Assembly: GCA_026770025.1 (NCBI GenBank)
Contig: JAMXDE010000007.1
Location: 558,001 to 622,000 of the forward strand
Length of the DNA: 64,000 nucleotides
DNA from: Craspedostauros australis
Taxonomy: Eukaryota; Bacillariophyta; Bacillariophyceae; Mastogloiales; Achnanthaceae
Direction of reading: 5' to 3'
Part shown: positions 1 to 11,455 of the stretch, piece by piece
Layout: each line of letters begins with the position of its first letter
Position numbering within the stretch: the stretch's first letter is position 1
Notes under the pieces: model-generated
Seen by the model: the letters and a program-made list of their open reading frames with translations, nothing else
Told to the model about the DNA's origin: nothing
Database searches by the model: none
Translations under genes and position numbers: made by a program

Positions 1-1400
1 GTTGATGGGTTCTTGGCGATGAAGATCGCCCCGATGTTGTCCACGCGGACCTTGATCGGTGTCTTCACTGGGACGCCCACACTTTCGAGTAGCTGCATGA
101 CGAAGAAGATCTCCTTTGCCGCTTCGGAAAGGGCAACGTATTCTGCTTCGGATGAGCTGAGTGTGACGGCCTTCTGTGCCTTGGATCGCCAAAGGATTGG
201 TACCTTGCACAGGTATAGGATGAACCCTCCTACGCTGATTCTCGTGTTCTTGTCTCCTGCATATTCGCTATCGCAAAAGAGCTCCATGTCCCAGCTGTCG
301 TCGTCTGGACGCGCTGGATGGATCTTCAATCCATAGTCCTTTGTATCAATCACATACTTGATGATCCGATACATCTCCTTCATTGCAGCCTTGGTCGGCC
401 CGATCAATACCTTGGAGAGTTCCCTCACAGGGTTCGCGATGTCTGGTCGCGAGTGTTTGATGAGGAAGAGTAGCATACCGACGCCTCGGCGATATTCGGC
501 ATGTTCTTCTGGTCCGACCTTCTGCAGTCCGTTATCTTCGGATGGTCGTACGATGATTTGGCCCGGGGTTCCCGGTGTCCCATAGCGTTGCATCTTCTCA
601 ACCTTGGTTCCGAACTCTTCGATGAGGTGTCGGATGAGATGTGGTTGACGCAATGTCGCTCTGTTCTTGTCATGGTTCAGTTCGATGTTGCAGCTGAGGT
701 AGTCTCCGAGTCCGCGCTCGATTGTCACCTTGAACTTGCTGCCTTGGATGTCCTTCAGGAATGTCTCCAGTGCCTTGGAGTCTCCGCAACAGAAGCAATC
801 GTCCACGTAGATGGCCACGATCATGCTTCCTTTGTTCGTCTTCCTGTAGAACAGGCACGGGTCTGCTGCGCTCTGTTCGAAGTTGATATTCTTGAGGGTC
901 AACACCAACATCTTGAACCATTGCCTGGCGATCTGCACAAGTCCATAGATTGGCTTGTGTAGGGTCAGGGCTTCGTCTGGTTGATGATCCATCCCGTTGG
1001 GACAGTTCATGTAGATCTCCTCGTCGAGGTCTCCATGTAGGAATGCCGTTACGACATCAACGAGTGCGCAGTCCATCTTCTTGATCAGCATGATCACCAT
1101 CATCACTCGATAAGTCACGTCATGGATGACGGGTGAGTAATGCTCTTGGAAGTCTACTCCTGCGACTTGTGAATAGCCACATGCAACGAGCCGCGCTCAA
1201 TGTGTGCTGTCGTGCTTCACCTTGAAGACCCATTTGCACTTGCAGCATCTGCGGCCGCGTGGGATGGCGTCTCGTTTGATCTTGCTGTACACCTTGCATG
1301 TATCCATTGAGTCGAACTCCTTTTTGATGGCTGCTCGATATCCCTTTCGATGGATGGGATCCGGGTGATTGAAAGCTCCATCGAATGTCGTTGGTTTGAT
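1..1400 (-). pseudogene. Copia reverse transcriptase and RNase H region
   Basis: On the minus strand this stretch encodes pieces typical of Copia pol. They are the RT entry segment ending in KWVFK (near 1210-1230), the YSPV-type block, a YVDD box of the RT palm (near 800), the GMLLFL/RPDI segment and an RNase H-type SSSEAEYVALSEA block (near 100-140). The domain order and these blocks are those of Ty1/Copia and not of Gypsy. The region is part of the broken element above and continues beyond the left edge. Confidence 0.8.
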
Positions 1401-3299
1401 GTGTTTCTCTGGTTCCTTGTTCTCGTCCTGCATCGACAGTCCAATGTCAATTGCCGGTGTCTCAGTGATGATTGCGTTCATTCCGTATAGTCCAGTTGTA
1501 TTGTAGTGGGTGATCTCGATCTCTTCATCTTCGTCTACGACTTCCTCGTCATCTGTAGTTTCGTTGTTGGATTTGTCGGTTATCTCGTCACTGAGTTCGT
1601 CACTATCTTCGTTGAATGACGACTCACTCTCATAACCTTCCTCCTTTCGACCTCGTTCGTTGAAGTCTGCGAGCTCATGCAGAGCTCTGGGAATACTCTT
1701 CCCTGTAGTCGGTTTGGGATTAGCTTCTCCCTTCCTGCCTCGTGCTTTGTGACGTCGGATTCTCTCCTTTCTAGCTATACCACGCTTGCTTGGTTTGCTC
1801 AGTGGAGGTCTGAATGGTGTGTCATGTGTAGATCTCGCTGGTGTGTTCGGAGGAGTGACGCCTGTGTCATCATCGGCTTCGTCGCCGGAGGGTAGGATTT
1901 CGTCATCCTCATGATTGGGTTCGCTCCGATCTTCCTTGTCATTCTGGATTAGTTGAGTCACTACTCCGTCGTCCTCATTATCCTCATCATCGCTGTCTGA
2001 TAGGATGTAGTACCTGTTGCTGTCAGCGAAAGACACTCTCTTCGCTTCCAATGTTTGACGCGTTGCCGTCCTTGGCGTTGCTCCCTTCCGTCCGATGGTT
2101 GTGAAGCCGTCTGCATTCGTTGTTCCTGTTTCGTTGGATATGTTCGGTGCTGATGCCCAGCCACGGAACTGTCCGTATGATTGGTTGAGCCATTTGATAT
2201 CCTGTGAACAGATGAGTGACTTGGTCGATGGTCTGTACATGTTGTAGACCCCTGATGCGTGTTGGTGTGCATATCCGATGAACACCATCTCTTCTCCTCT
2301 GTTCTTGAGTTTGGTACTCAGCTCGTGGAGCTGCTCCACGGCTGCCGCAGCTATCTCGTCGTCGAAGCTGCCGTCATCGTCGTCTTCATGGACTCCATCT
2401 TCGTTGTATGGATGATGATGGTCTCCTTCATCCATGTTGTCGGGTAGTTGTGCGTAGTCCGATGGAATTGTGCTGTTTCGATGTGATCCTGTGGCTGGAT
2501 CGTATGGGTGGACGCGTGGTCGTTCACGTAAGAGTACGCGCATACATCCTCCAAGGATGTAATGAAGATCCGTCTCTGGGATCGTCTCTGTCTCAGCCGC
2601 TTCCAGTATGCGATTGATGACAACGGAGTTGGCGAGAATCTCTTCAATCGATCTGAAGTTCTCGGATAGGATCGATCCCATCATGTTCACCCATATTGGT
2701 CTGAGCACTCCTTGTGCGACTCCTGGGAACAGCTTCACTCCTGCTTCCATCACAGCATCGAAGATGAGTTGCTTCTGGATTACCAATGCAGTTTCCGTTC
2801 CATATGGAATGGTGTCATGACGATGGAGGTAGTTGGACCTGTTGGGATCCTCGATTGGTGGGAAGTCGATATTCCCTGGGTAGACGACGCGCTCGTTTGG
2901 ATTGAAGCTGTCGTCTGGATGGTCTTCAGTTTCGTCGCTGTCATCTTCGTCGAAGATGCCTGATCTGTTGTTCCCCGCCGCTGGAGGAGGCGGTGCTGCG
3001 CCGCCGTTCGTTTCGTCTTGGCCTCTATCATTCTTGTTGATCTCATCGTCGGCCTCTTCGCTCATGGCCTCTTCGATGTCGCTATCGTCGGCCTCGTTGC
3101 CCATCTCGGCTCCGTCGCCGTATGGACCGATCAGGTCATGCGCGTTGAAGCAGCATTCGTAGCTCACTTCGCGTCTTGGATCCACCTCATGGATGATTGG
3201 CTCCTCGTTGAGCCATTCCGCGACGATCTCATCGTCCACCACTTCGTCGTCACTCCCGACGTACTCGAAGTTATCGAAGAAGGAGTCTTCGATGTAGTC

Positions 3300-4790
3300 G
3301 TCGGACACCAACATGCAGAGCGGCATGTCTTTCGCAGAGAGTACCATCCCGTGCCCGCTCTTGTCGTGTCCTTCCGTAGCCGCGTTGGCTTGTTCGTTGG
3401 CCTTCTTGCTTTCGTTGAACTTCTTCTTTCGGCACTCCGCCTCGCGGTGTCCGAAGATGCCACAGTAGTTGCACTTCCCGTTGAAGCCGCTTCCCTTGTT
3501 GCGGTTGTTGTTACGCTTTCCGTTCATCTTGTTGTTGTTGTTGTTGTTGTTGTTGTTTTTCTTGTTGTTCGATTTCTTGCGTTCTGGGCAATCGGCGGAT
3601 CTGTGACCATACATACCACAGTTGTGGCAGGTCCCCTTGAAGTTACCGGTGCTCGTGAAGCCGGTGTCGTTGCTCTTCGTGTTACTGTCTTGGAAGTCGT
3701 CGACGTACGCCTTACCTCCTTGATGAGTGGCGTATGCAGTGCGGAGTACTCCTCTGATTGCGTTGATGGTAACCAGTTCCGGATTAAACGTGAGTTGGTG
3801 TTGGAAGTTCACGATGTGAATTCTGTATTCGTTGCTCACCGTGCTGAGGATCTGCATGATCATTTCCTCGTCCGTGATCTCGTATTTGACATCGTGGAGA
3901 CGTGATCGTAGACCTTCGAGTTGCGTGATGTAGATGTCGGGGTCCGTGTCTCTCTTCATCTTTTCGTTGTTGAATTGGCGTTTGAGTTTGATCTTCGTCA
4001 CCGCGTCGGATGGTCGGAACTTCTCCGCGAGAACGTTCCACGCTGCGTGTGCGTCTCCTTCAGGGTAGTCGTCGGAGATGCATTGGTTGATGTATTGGAT
4101 GGCCTGCTTGCCTTTTCCTTTCTCTGCATCCATCATGAGGATCAGATCACTGAAGCAGTTGCATCCCAGCTCGTAGATCTCCTCCAATGCTTCCTTGGCC
4201 TCGCCGGTGGCTGCCGCAATCTCGCTCACTGTTGGCACCTTGGTCTTACCCAACATCACGTCTCTTGTCTTCTGTGTACGAGCGTATGCCTTCGCTTGGG
4301 ACTCCCATGCACTATAGTCTCCCTGTTCACCACTGAACATCGGCGCCTTGATGCGTCGCTTGTTCGTGTTGGCTGATGTCGCCATGTTGATTCGTTGTTT
4401 CGTTGTTGGTGCGCTCGCGCCCTTGATTTCCGTCGGTTTCTGTGTTGCCGATTCTTCGATTTTCACTTGTTGTTTCGCGAGGACTGATTTGCTCACAAAT
4501 TCTCCTCCTGGTGGTGTCTCACTTTTCCCACTCTGTTTGGCTGTGCGAATGCTCTCCGTCACACCAGTCTCCTCTTGCTTGACCGCCTTGAGAATCCTCT
4601 TCTCCTTACGGTGTAGTCTTGCAGACCGTTCTTCTTCGGTCTCGTTGATCGCGCTTGCGTCTGCGCCTGATAGGACAGTAGCCGCGGCTGCTTCCTTCTC
4701 TTCTCGTGGTGGAGTCTCACTCGCACCTTCTTCTCTCTTGATAGTCGGATTGGACAGAGGGATGTCTTTCAATTCCTCTTCCTCGCTCAT
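3300..4790 (-). pseudogene. Copia gag region with two zinc knuckles
   Basis: The gag part of the left Copia element. A charged Glu/Lys/Thr-rich N-terminus is followed by a UBN2/gag-like helical domain (about residues 145-360, with W-x-S-x-A near its start). Two CCHC knuckles follow, CHNCGMYGHRSADC and CNYCGIFGHREAEC, separated by an Asn/Lys run encoded by an (AAC)n-like tract near 3530-3560. Gag of this family packages the element RNA. Two knuckles rather than one is a feature seen in part of the diatom Copia elements. It belongs to a broken element and is recorded as a fossil. Confidence 0.8.
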
Positions 4791-4872
4791 TCAGCCTGCT
4801 GCTCTTGAACGATGTTCGTCTTCCTCGCACGATCCGATCCGCGGGCTCGCCCTGATCTATCGTTTATAAACG

Positions 4873-5353
4873 TGTTGGCAAGTTCCGCTCACGGTAACCT
4901 ACGATCGTGGAAGATGGTGTTGGTTGATAGTCGTTCGTTTGCTATTTCATTACGTTGGCACTCCGATACTCTCGGTATCCGTTCGTTCTCTTGCCCAATG
5001 CTCTCGGCGCTTCAATCTGTTTTGTAGATTCAGTCTCTGACTATGAGTCGGTACGCGAGATCCTCTCTCGCTCCTCTCTGTATTCTCTCTCTCTCTCTCT
5101 CTCAACATTGTGTGCTCGTGCTACACGATGCTCCGTGTTCGATGCGTGCTCCGCATTCGACACTCCGTTCATTCAGTACTGGCTTCTACTCCATGAGTAC
5201 TTACCATTTGAAGTTCACCTTCAGTATCCATGATCTTCATGGGTCATCGCATCTTCACCTCCTGCTCTGACTTGGAGACAGCTGTCGACATGGTGACACG
5301 ATGACATCCTGTCGACCCTTTTCGTGTGTTCCATTTCCCCTGTAATTCTGACA
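4873..5353 (-). repeat. Possible 5' LTR of the left Copia element
   Basis: Read on the minus strand, a segment of about 480 bp begins TGTCAGAATTACAG at 5353 and ends GCCAACA at 4873, giving the TGT...ACA ends usual for Copia LTRs. It lies just upstream of the gag start and holds a (CT)n tract at about 5084-5102. It stops where the RT/RNase H fragment begins. The partner LTR lies outside the window, so neither terminal identity nor a target duplication can be seen. The boundaries are inference. Confidence 0.35.
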
Positions 5354-5355
5354 AA

Positions 5356-6108
5356 TCACAGTATACTATCGACACGAGTGTAGTTATACCGTCCAAGTGC
5401 GTATGAGAGAATAGCGGGTGAACGATGCACATATACACGTACATCTTGACATATACTCACATGTACATCTCGACAGGTGTCTTCGTGCTCTCTGCACCGC
5501 AGAACATGCTTTGTAGTCTCCTCAGAACCGCAGAAGGAACATTTTGCACTCTCCTGCTGTCCCATCTATTTCATCTTGCGACCAACTCCAACGAACCCGG
5601 ACGACCATTTGGTCACGAATTTCGCTACCTCCCGATTGCCTTTAGCAGCCCGCGCACCTTGATAACCTTCCCAGTCAACACCTCGGGCGTCCTCCATACT
5701 CCAGCCAAACTTCCTAGCCCAGTAGGCTAGGGTGGCCGTGGATTGCAAGGTCTTGTATACCTCCTGCTGTCCCACGTGCGAGTAGTGCTCCTTGTTGATC
5801 ACCAAAGTCCATCGATTCGTCACCGACCGCCAGCGCTTGACTCGCCACCGGAGAACCGTCGTTTCCCAGAACGCCTTGGCTCGCTTGTCGCACTCAACGT
5901 TCAACTGTTCCAATTGAGTAAGTGGTTTTCCTTTGTCGTCCTGGTGTCCCTGCACCCACACCCATTTCAGATTAGCACGGATGCTTCGCCGTAGACGTCG
6001 GATCTCCACAAGAATGTCCCAGTCCTTTTTGCCTGGGCTCATGAATTCCTCCTGCGCTTGTTGGAAGGCTCCACGCACGGAGAATTGGTGGTAGTCACAC
6101 TCTTTCAC
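5356..6108 (-). mobile_element. Tail of an RT/RNase H element (non-LTR-like), broken
   Basis: The minus strand encodes an RNase H-like segment (KWVWVQGHQDD followed by LNVECDKRAK, a D/E-type catalytic pattern), then a conserved Trp-rich linker and a zinc-binding C-x2-C-x4-E-x3-H-x4-C cluster near 5530. This is the C-terminal half of a reverse-transcriptase family widespread in diatoms and usually annotated as RT domain protein. I see no RT palm, so only the 3' end is present, as expected for a 5'-truncated retroelement copy. It is broken. Whether it is a true LINE or another RT class cannot be told from this piece. It abuts the Copia LTR candidate. Confidence 0.6.
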
Positions 6109-6437
6109 AAAGTGTTTCTGTTACTGTTACTGTTGTTGCTATTGATTGTTGGTAGGCGAGCGTGGGATATGAGATGATCAAGATGCTCTCTTGATCCATC
6201 TCTTCCTTGCTCTCATTGCTGGTGCAATACTCTTGCACCTCCATGCACATTGCTCTCCTGTTGCTTGTTGATGTTGACTTGATTTTTGTGTTGTTGTTTC
6301 TCTCTCGTTGTCTCATCGTTGTTTCGTTCTCGGGTTTTGTTGAATCTGATGATTGATGGAATCTGATGGATTATCTAAAACATATTTCATTCTCTGTAGA
6401 CCTGGTAGGTAAGGCCTTGAGGTGATGCCACATGTGT

Positions 6438-6520
6438 TGGATACTGTGGTATCCGCTGGTATCGCGGTATCCTGGTATTGTAGTATCGTAGTATCCTTGT
6501 GGTATCGTGGTGGTATCGTT
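6438..6520. repeat. Degenerate GGTATC tandem repeat
   Basis: About nine GGTATC or GTATC words follow one another every 8 to 11 bases, separated by short variable spacers. No coding frame uses them. The period and the recurrence of related GTATC words near 7190 suggest a short tandem array in a decayed element or a regulatory cluster. Function unknown. Confidence 0.6.
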
Positions 6521-8279
6521 GTGACGTCATTAGTTTTGGGTCGTGATTCTGCCACCAAATATTCTTGATGGCACGCAAGTGTGACTGATGCATACACATC
6601 CGAATACACACATTCCGACAATGTTGTCCATCTCGAGGTCAAGCCCAAGGGTGTCATTGCTCCCGGAAAGGGACACAATGCATTGGAAACTCGCGCCGAA
6701 CGGATCACCAATGAAATGGACCCCAGGACTGAATCTGGATCAGAAGGGACAGTCGTATGCAGGATGGCCGCTGATGCATGCGTGGGGATGTTCGCAAGCT
6801 CTCCAAGTGGCAAAGGCATGCGCGCTACAATCTTGCTGCAGTCACGGGATGGAGCTCGCGTTGCAGGATAGGAAGCACAGCCGGGATGGCAACTGCATCG
6901 GGTTGATGTTCCTGAAGGACAAGGTTGTACATGTTAGACTTGAGGAATTGGTGGTAACGTAGGGGAGAACGCGTCCTTCTGCAATTGATCAGATCGAGAA
7001 GGGGGCGTTCACTGGAAGTCTGTTGGAAGCTCGAATGTTATTACAAACTTAGGAGTTGTGAGCTTACTCTCTGACCTCTGTTCATGTCCATGCCTCTGCT
7101 CTTGCATTCCTCTGTTCTGCAAGCATCGGATAGGATCTTTACATCTCTTCAGGTTCAACTGGTTTGGGTCAGTAGCTATCTCACAGTATCGTTCTTGTAT
7201 CGTGGTACCTTTTGTCTGATACCCAGTACCTTGGTACTTCTTTAGTTTTGTTTCTCGTCGAGCTATTCGCTCGTAATGTGACCATTTCATGGTTCGTATT
7301 GGTTCAGGATACGATTCATACGCACAACTAAGCTCGAACACGAGAGAGAGCTGTGCGGAATAAAGCATAATGCTAATAGTACAGGAGCTGCGGCCCTGGC
7401 GATCGCTCCTGAGCGTTGTAGTGAGCCTTGTCAATGGTGAAATGGGCCGTTGTTTTCACTTGGCCCGTGGATACGTCGTTCTACTCAATGTTGAACGCTG
7501 TAGCAGTGTATCCCAGGAAAACGCCATCACGGGAGTGCTGATGCAGCTTTGCCCTTGGCTGTCCAGGTTTGCACGCAAACATCCTGGAGCCAAGAGCCCG
7601 TAGGTGTACAAGATCAGGACTCTACCATGGTAGGCCTCATGTGGCATGTGGCAACAGGCGAGTGCCATAGTCGCTTCTTCAAATACATGGAATGCCACAC
7701 AGCATTGCATGTATTGCGGCGATAGGCCACTTGAGAAGAGAAGCCCGCTGATGATGCTGTGGCATGCGTTAGTGGAGTAGTTTGATGGATGGCTTCATTG
7801 GTGTGTTCATGCCATGACAGTGTCTCATGGTCGTTGACAACGCTGCCAATACCAAACTGCACAGTGTTCCTCTACTCAGCACACATTGAGCATATGGTCG
7901 ATGGCCACAATGCCGTCGTTGTTGGCGACAATGTTGACCTGCGCCCCTGGTTGACTTGCTGTGGTGGACGTAATTGCCTTTGTTTTTCTTATATCTGTTG
8001 CTAACGGTGTTATTGGGGCGAATGTGTTGGTGCACTCAACACCTCTCACCAAACGATGTGTTGGATTTGTTTGGTTTTGAGGCTTTGCGGGAGCAAAACA
8101 CTGTCTGTCCGTATGTACGTGTGCATACGTCATGACAATGAGACGAAATGATTGGACAACACAATTTTATAGTGACGTATGACGAATGTCAATGACAAAA
8201 GATGAGAACAATTTGGAAATTTAAAATTTGAAATTGAAACGTTCACATCGATCAGTAGTACAAATTACGTACAATTTTG

Positions 8280-8723
8280 CCATACATGAAGGAGGACGTT
8301 TTGGGAGTTGCGCGAGCCGATATTCGAAATGATCACTCTCGCTTTGGATTGATGACGACCGGATGGGCTCCGCGATTGCTTCTTCCCCAGCACACCCACT
8401 TCAATCCAGCAGACTGCATCTCATTGTATGCTTCAAAAATGATCCACTTCAGATCCTGGAGACGGTTTCTTCAACAAGGGTTGGATTGAACCACTGGGAT
8501 CGTACAATGTGAACAAGGACATTCCCGACAGTCCAACAAGGTCATCCACTGGGGTGATGATGCCAACGCCACTCTCCATCATCGCAGTGCTCTTTGAGTA
8601 GGGCATGGACTGGGCCACCACTCGTGCAGGAGCGGTTATTCCTCCCCCATGCACTATATTGAGCCAACCCAAACAAAGATGAGCGTTGGAAGAGCAGCTG
8701 AAGCACTTGGAGCAGTTGTGCAC
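8280..8723 (-). pseudogene. Possible decayed coding stretch, family unknown
   Basis: The minus strand has a 96-residue open frame at 8433-8723 with protein-like composition (for example GGGITAPARVVAQSMPYSK). A second protein-like run (WIIFEAYNEMQSAGLKWVCW) follows in another frame at about 8340-8460. The change of frame inside what looks like one coding stretch suggests a degraded gene or an element fragment. I recognise no family, and chance open frames are a real alternative. Confidence 0.2.
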
Positions 8724-9688
8724 GGTGGCTGCTTTGTTTCGCGACGTTGAGTGTGTCGCAAAATTGTGTCGTCTGCCCGTGAGTACGTTTCATTCACGAA
8801 TGCTTGGCCCAAAATCGAGTTCGGGAGGGTCTCGGATCCGTGAACCAACCAGAAATGCACCGAATCAGTCTCATTGACAAAAACTTGCAATACGAGGAAC
8901 AACGCGAAAAACGCACTCACAAAGGCCCTATTAGAGATAGCTTGGCCATTTTCATGACCTCATAACTTTATAACCAAAGGCTGGACTCACTGTATAGCAC
9001 CTTTCCCTTATTACCAATGTGTTGAAGTATACATGGTTGAATTATAGTTTCTATAGGAGCCCATTTTTTCAAAATCCTGCCGTGGTCGTACGGTCATTGG
9101 CTGACGTGGGTCGTATGGTATCCAGAAAAAACAAAGCAGTTAGAGATACTCGTTGGGAGGTATTGACTTGTTTACGCCCATGTCGCCGCGTGGCTGTCTC
9201 CTTCGTTGTTCGTGTTGCGCAATCGTGGCTGTTTGCAACGTCACAAAGATGAGGGGCATCATTTTGATCCCGTCGCGGCCAACCACCAAAACGTTTGCTG
9301 AGCTGCGAAGAGAGGAAGAACAATCTCAGGAGACGGGAGAGAGGAGGACCGCCCAGCGCTCCAGGACGGGCAGTTCGTACGAGCAAGAAGAGCCACAGCA
9401 CCATCACGTCACCGCCATCGCACCAGCTGCAACCCACAAGTCCATGCCCAGGAGTCAACTCTCTCTACTCGTAGAGACAGAATAGAGTACTATAGTAGAG
9501 TAGCAGTTCGCATCATAGTTCACCGAAGAAGAGGACAGCACTCGACGAATATCCGGCGCAACAGGCACTTGTACGAGTACGCCGTTCACTGCACCTGTCA
9601 TTGCTCCTTCACCAGTAGCAGGAACAGGAAAGCACGGCAACGGCAACGGCAACAATAACAATAACAGCAACAGCGACCGACCACCGTC

Positions 9689-11455
9689 ATGTGCATGGGC
9701 GAGAAAAGCGATGCCCGTGAGAAGCGATGCGAGAGCGACACCATCAGCAACGTCAACTCTACAGATGCGGATGGCACGGTGGTCGTGAAGCGACGGCGAA
9801 AGACGGACAAGGTCGGAAGCTACGCGATTGATCGCGATGCAACATCCTCTTCGCAGTCCTCGCGGAAGCACGCACCTCCGAGTAAAGGCAAGAAGGGCAG
9901 CAAGCGCAAAAAATCCTCAGCGAAACAACGTCACGGAAAGGATGCCCCATCGGGTGGCATCGAGGCAATTTTGCCATCACTCATCGGCGTCGGCATCCTC
10001 GTCTTCAGCATCATGGCCCAGCAAGGCTTTCGCGGTCGGGCGTCTGTGGCAGGCGTGGATCTGGGAACGACGAATAGTGTGATCTGCGTGCAGCAGCAAA
10101 CCAAAGGGGTGGGAACGATCGATTGCATACCCGATCCTGCGACTAACTCGTCCATCATTCCGTCTGTTGTTTCCATTTTGGAACCTGCCGAACGCCCCGT
10201 CGGACCTTCCAGCAAGACTCCCTCCAATCTAGTCCCCCATCCCTCCGCCGTTGTCGTGGGACAACGGGCTAAGCACCGGATTGACTCGCACCCTCATCAC
10301 ACGTTGTACCATGCCAAACGAGTTTTGGGGAGAGACTTCGATGACGCCGCGGTAAAGGACTTGCAATCCGAAGTAGAATATGCCATCGTTGCCCTGCCAC
10401 CCCAATCGGAGGATCACAAAGTCGTCAACTCAAGCCCCAGTAACGGTTCACCGACCTCGATCGAGCAGGAGGTGGCATTTCGAGTTGACGACGTTCTCAT
10501 TTCCCCGCAGAATGTCGGCTCTTACGTCATCGATCATCTCATCAAAGTTACCAACGCATTCTTGGGACACGACAATGTCAAGTCGGCAGTGCTTGCCGTG
10601 CCTGCCAAGTTCGACGCCTTGCAGCGCCAGCGGACCATGGCCGCGTTTCAGAACGCTGGGGTGAAGGTCGTGCGGGTGTTGGAGGAGCCAACTGCCGCCG
10701 CTTTGGCATACGGCCTACACAAGAAGGACGGCGTCGAGAAGATCTTGGTGTATGATTTCGGCGGTGGGACGTTGGATTTGAGCATCCTGCACGTCAGTGA
10801 TGGGTTCTGCGAAGTGATCGGTAGCGACGGAGACGATCGTTTGGGCGGGGCCGACTTTGACGCTGCTGTTGCGGGCTTGCTTTCGGCCAGGCACTCGGAT
10901 GTGTTGGATCGGATCACTGCCACGAACGTGGACCCTGAAGAACTGGTGGCATCGTGCGCAAGAGTCAGGCCATCCATGCCGCTTTGCAGTGTTTCATCTT
11001 TTCATACCCTTGGAGAACGGCTCAAGATCGACCTCTCGATGGACGGAGGCAGGGCGTCGGCGCAATGCCTTGGCTTGATTGATGACAGCATGAACACGAT
11101 GGTCGATTCTGACTCTCAGATTCCAGCGCAATCGCCGTCGTCATCGTCAACGAACCGCGCCGCGGTTGGGCACGTGTGTCAAAGCCTGAAGGTGGTTGAC
11201 ATTGAGTTGACACTTGAGGATTACGACGATGCATGTGATTCGTTGTTCGGCCGCGCGATTACGCCTGCCTATCGGTTGCTGCAGGACCTGGCGCTGGAGA
11301 CAAGTGAGATTGACGAGATTGTGATGGTCGGTGGCACAACGCGGATGCCGCAAGTGAGACGACTGGTCAGTCAGGCGTTTGGGAATGCTCAACTCAACAC
11401 TCATATCGACCCTGACGTCACTGTTGCCTACGGTGCAGCATCCGTCATCGACTAA
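9689..11455 (+). CDS. HSPA13/Stch-like Hsp70 ATPase with N-terminal membrane anchor
   Basis: An intronless 588-residue protein. Residues 1-90 are basic and Lys/Ser-rich. Residues 93-109 form a hydrophobic anchor, and the Hsp70 nucleotide-binding domain follows. Phosphate-binding loop 1 is GVDLGTTNS (122-130), phosphate loop 2 is DFGGGTLDLS (356-365) and the adenosine loop is VGGTTRMP (547-554). It ends right after the ATPase domain (DPDVTVAYGAASVID), so there is no substrate-binding domain. That architecture, an anchor followed by an ATPase domain without a peptide-binding domain, is that of HSPA13/Stch, an ER-associated Hsp70; human Stch is shorter (about 470 residues). Insertions at about 230-260 and 460-500 are low-complexity. 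The start ATG at 9689 is the first in frame; a second Met at codon 3 is possible. A role in ER or membrane proteostasis is inferred from the family. Confidence 0.85.
   Translation: MCMGEKSDAREKRCESDTISNVNSTDADGTVVVKRRRKTDKVGSYAIDRDATSSSQSSRKHAPPSKGKKGSKRKKSSAKQRHGKDAPSGGIEAILPSLIGVGILVFSIMAQQGFRGRASVAGVDLGTTNSVICVQQQTKGVGTIDCIPDPATNSSIIPSVVSILEPAERPVGPSSKTPSNLVPHPSAVVVGQRAKHRIDSHPHHTLYHAKRVLGRDFDDAAVKDLQSEVEYAIVALPPQSEDHKVVNSSPSNGSPTSIEQEVAFRVDDVLISPQNVGSYVIDHLIKVTNAFLGHDNVKSAVLAVPAKFDALQRQRTMAAFQNAGVKVVRVLEEPTAAALAYGLHKKDGVEKILVYDFGGGTLDLSILHVSDGFCEVIGSDGDDRLGGADFDAAVAGLLSARHSDVLDRITATNVDPEELVASCARVRPSMPLCSVSSFHTLGERLKIDLSMDGGRASAQCLGLIDDSMNTMVDSDSQIPAQSPSSSSTNRAAVGHVCQSLKVVDIELTLEDYDDACDSLFGRAITPAYRLLQDLALETSEIDEIVMVGGTTRMPQVRRLVSQAFGNAQLNTHIDPDVTVAYGAASVID

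Larger units (their letters stand above)
1..5353 (-). mobile_element. Copia-type LTR retroelement, broken, runs off left edge
   Basis: Read on the minus strand, this is a Ty1/Copia element. The recognisable parts, in order, are a possible LTR (about 4873-5353), a gag region with two CCHC zinc knuckles, a long acidic low-complexity connecting region, the stretch that in Copia pol follows the integrase, and reverse transcriptase plus RNase H that continue past position 1. The parts are those of the Copia order (gag before pol, with RNase H after RT). The element is broken, with at least two breaks, so I treat it as a fossil. Age cannot be estimated because only one end is in the window. A long frame is still open, which suggests it is not very ancient. 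The assignment to Copia is firm; the LTR is an inference. Confidence 0.85.
6109..9688. other. 3.6-kb stretch without a recognisable gene
   Basis: Open frames here are short and overlap on both strands, and none shows a domain that I recognise. Contents worth noting are a GGTATC-type degenerate tandem repeat (6438-6520), a second small group of GTATC/GGTACC words at 7180-7245, an AT-rich patch at 8160-8275, and a minus-strand stretch at 8300-8700 that reads like decayed coding sequence. The last 600 bp would hold the promoter and leader of the Hsp70 gene, including a GTACGAGTAC word at 9571. Confidence 0.5.

Noticed and set aside
3018-3905. 295-codon plus-strand open frame
   Set aside because: Antisense of the Copia gag frame, with low-complexity Val runs from antisense Asn codons.
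9153-9485. 110-codon plus-strand frame upstream of Hsp70
   Set aside because: No domain; it overlaps an equally long minus-strand frame and ends in leader-like sequence.
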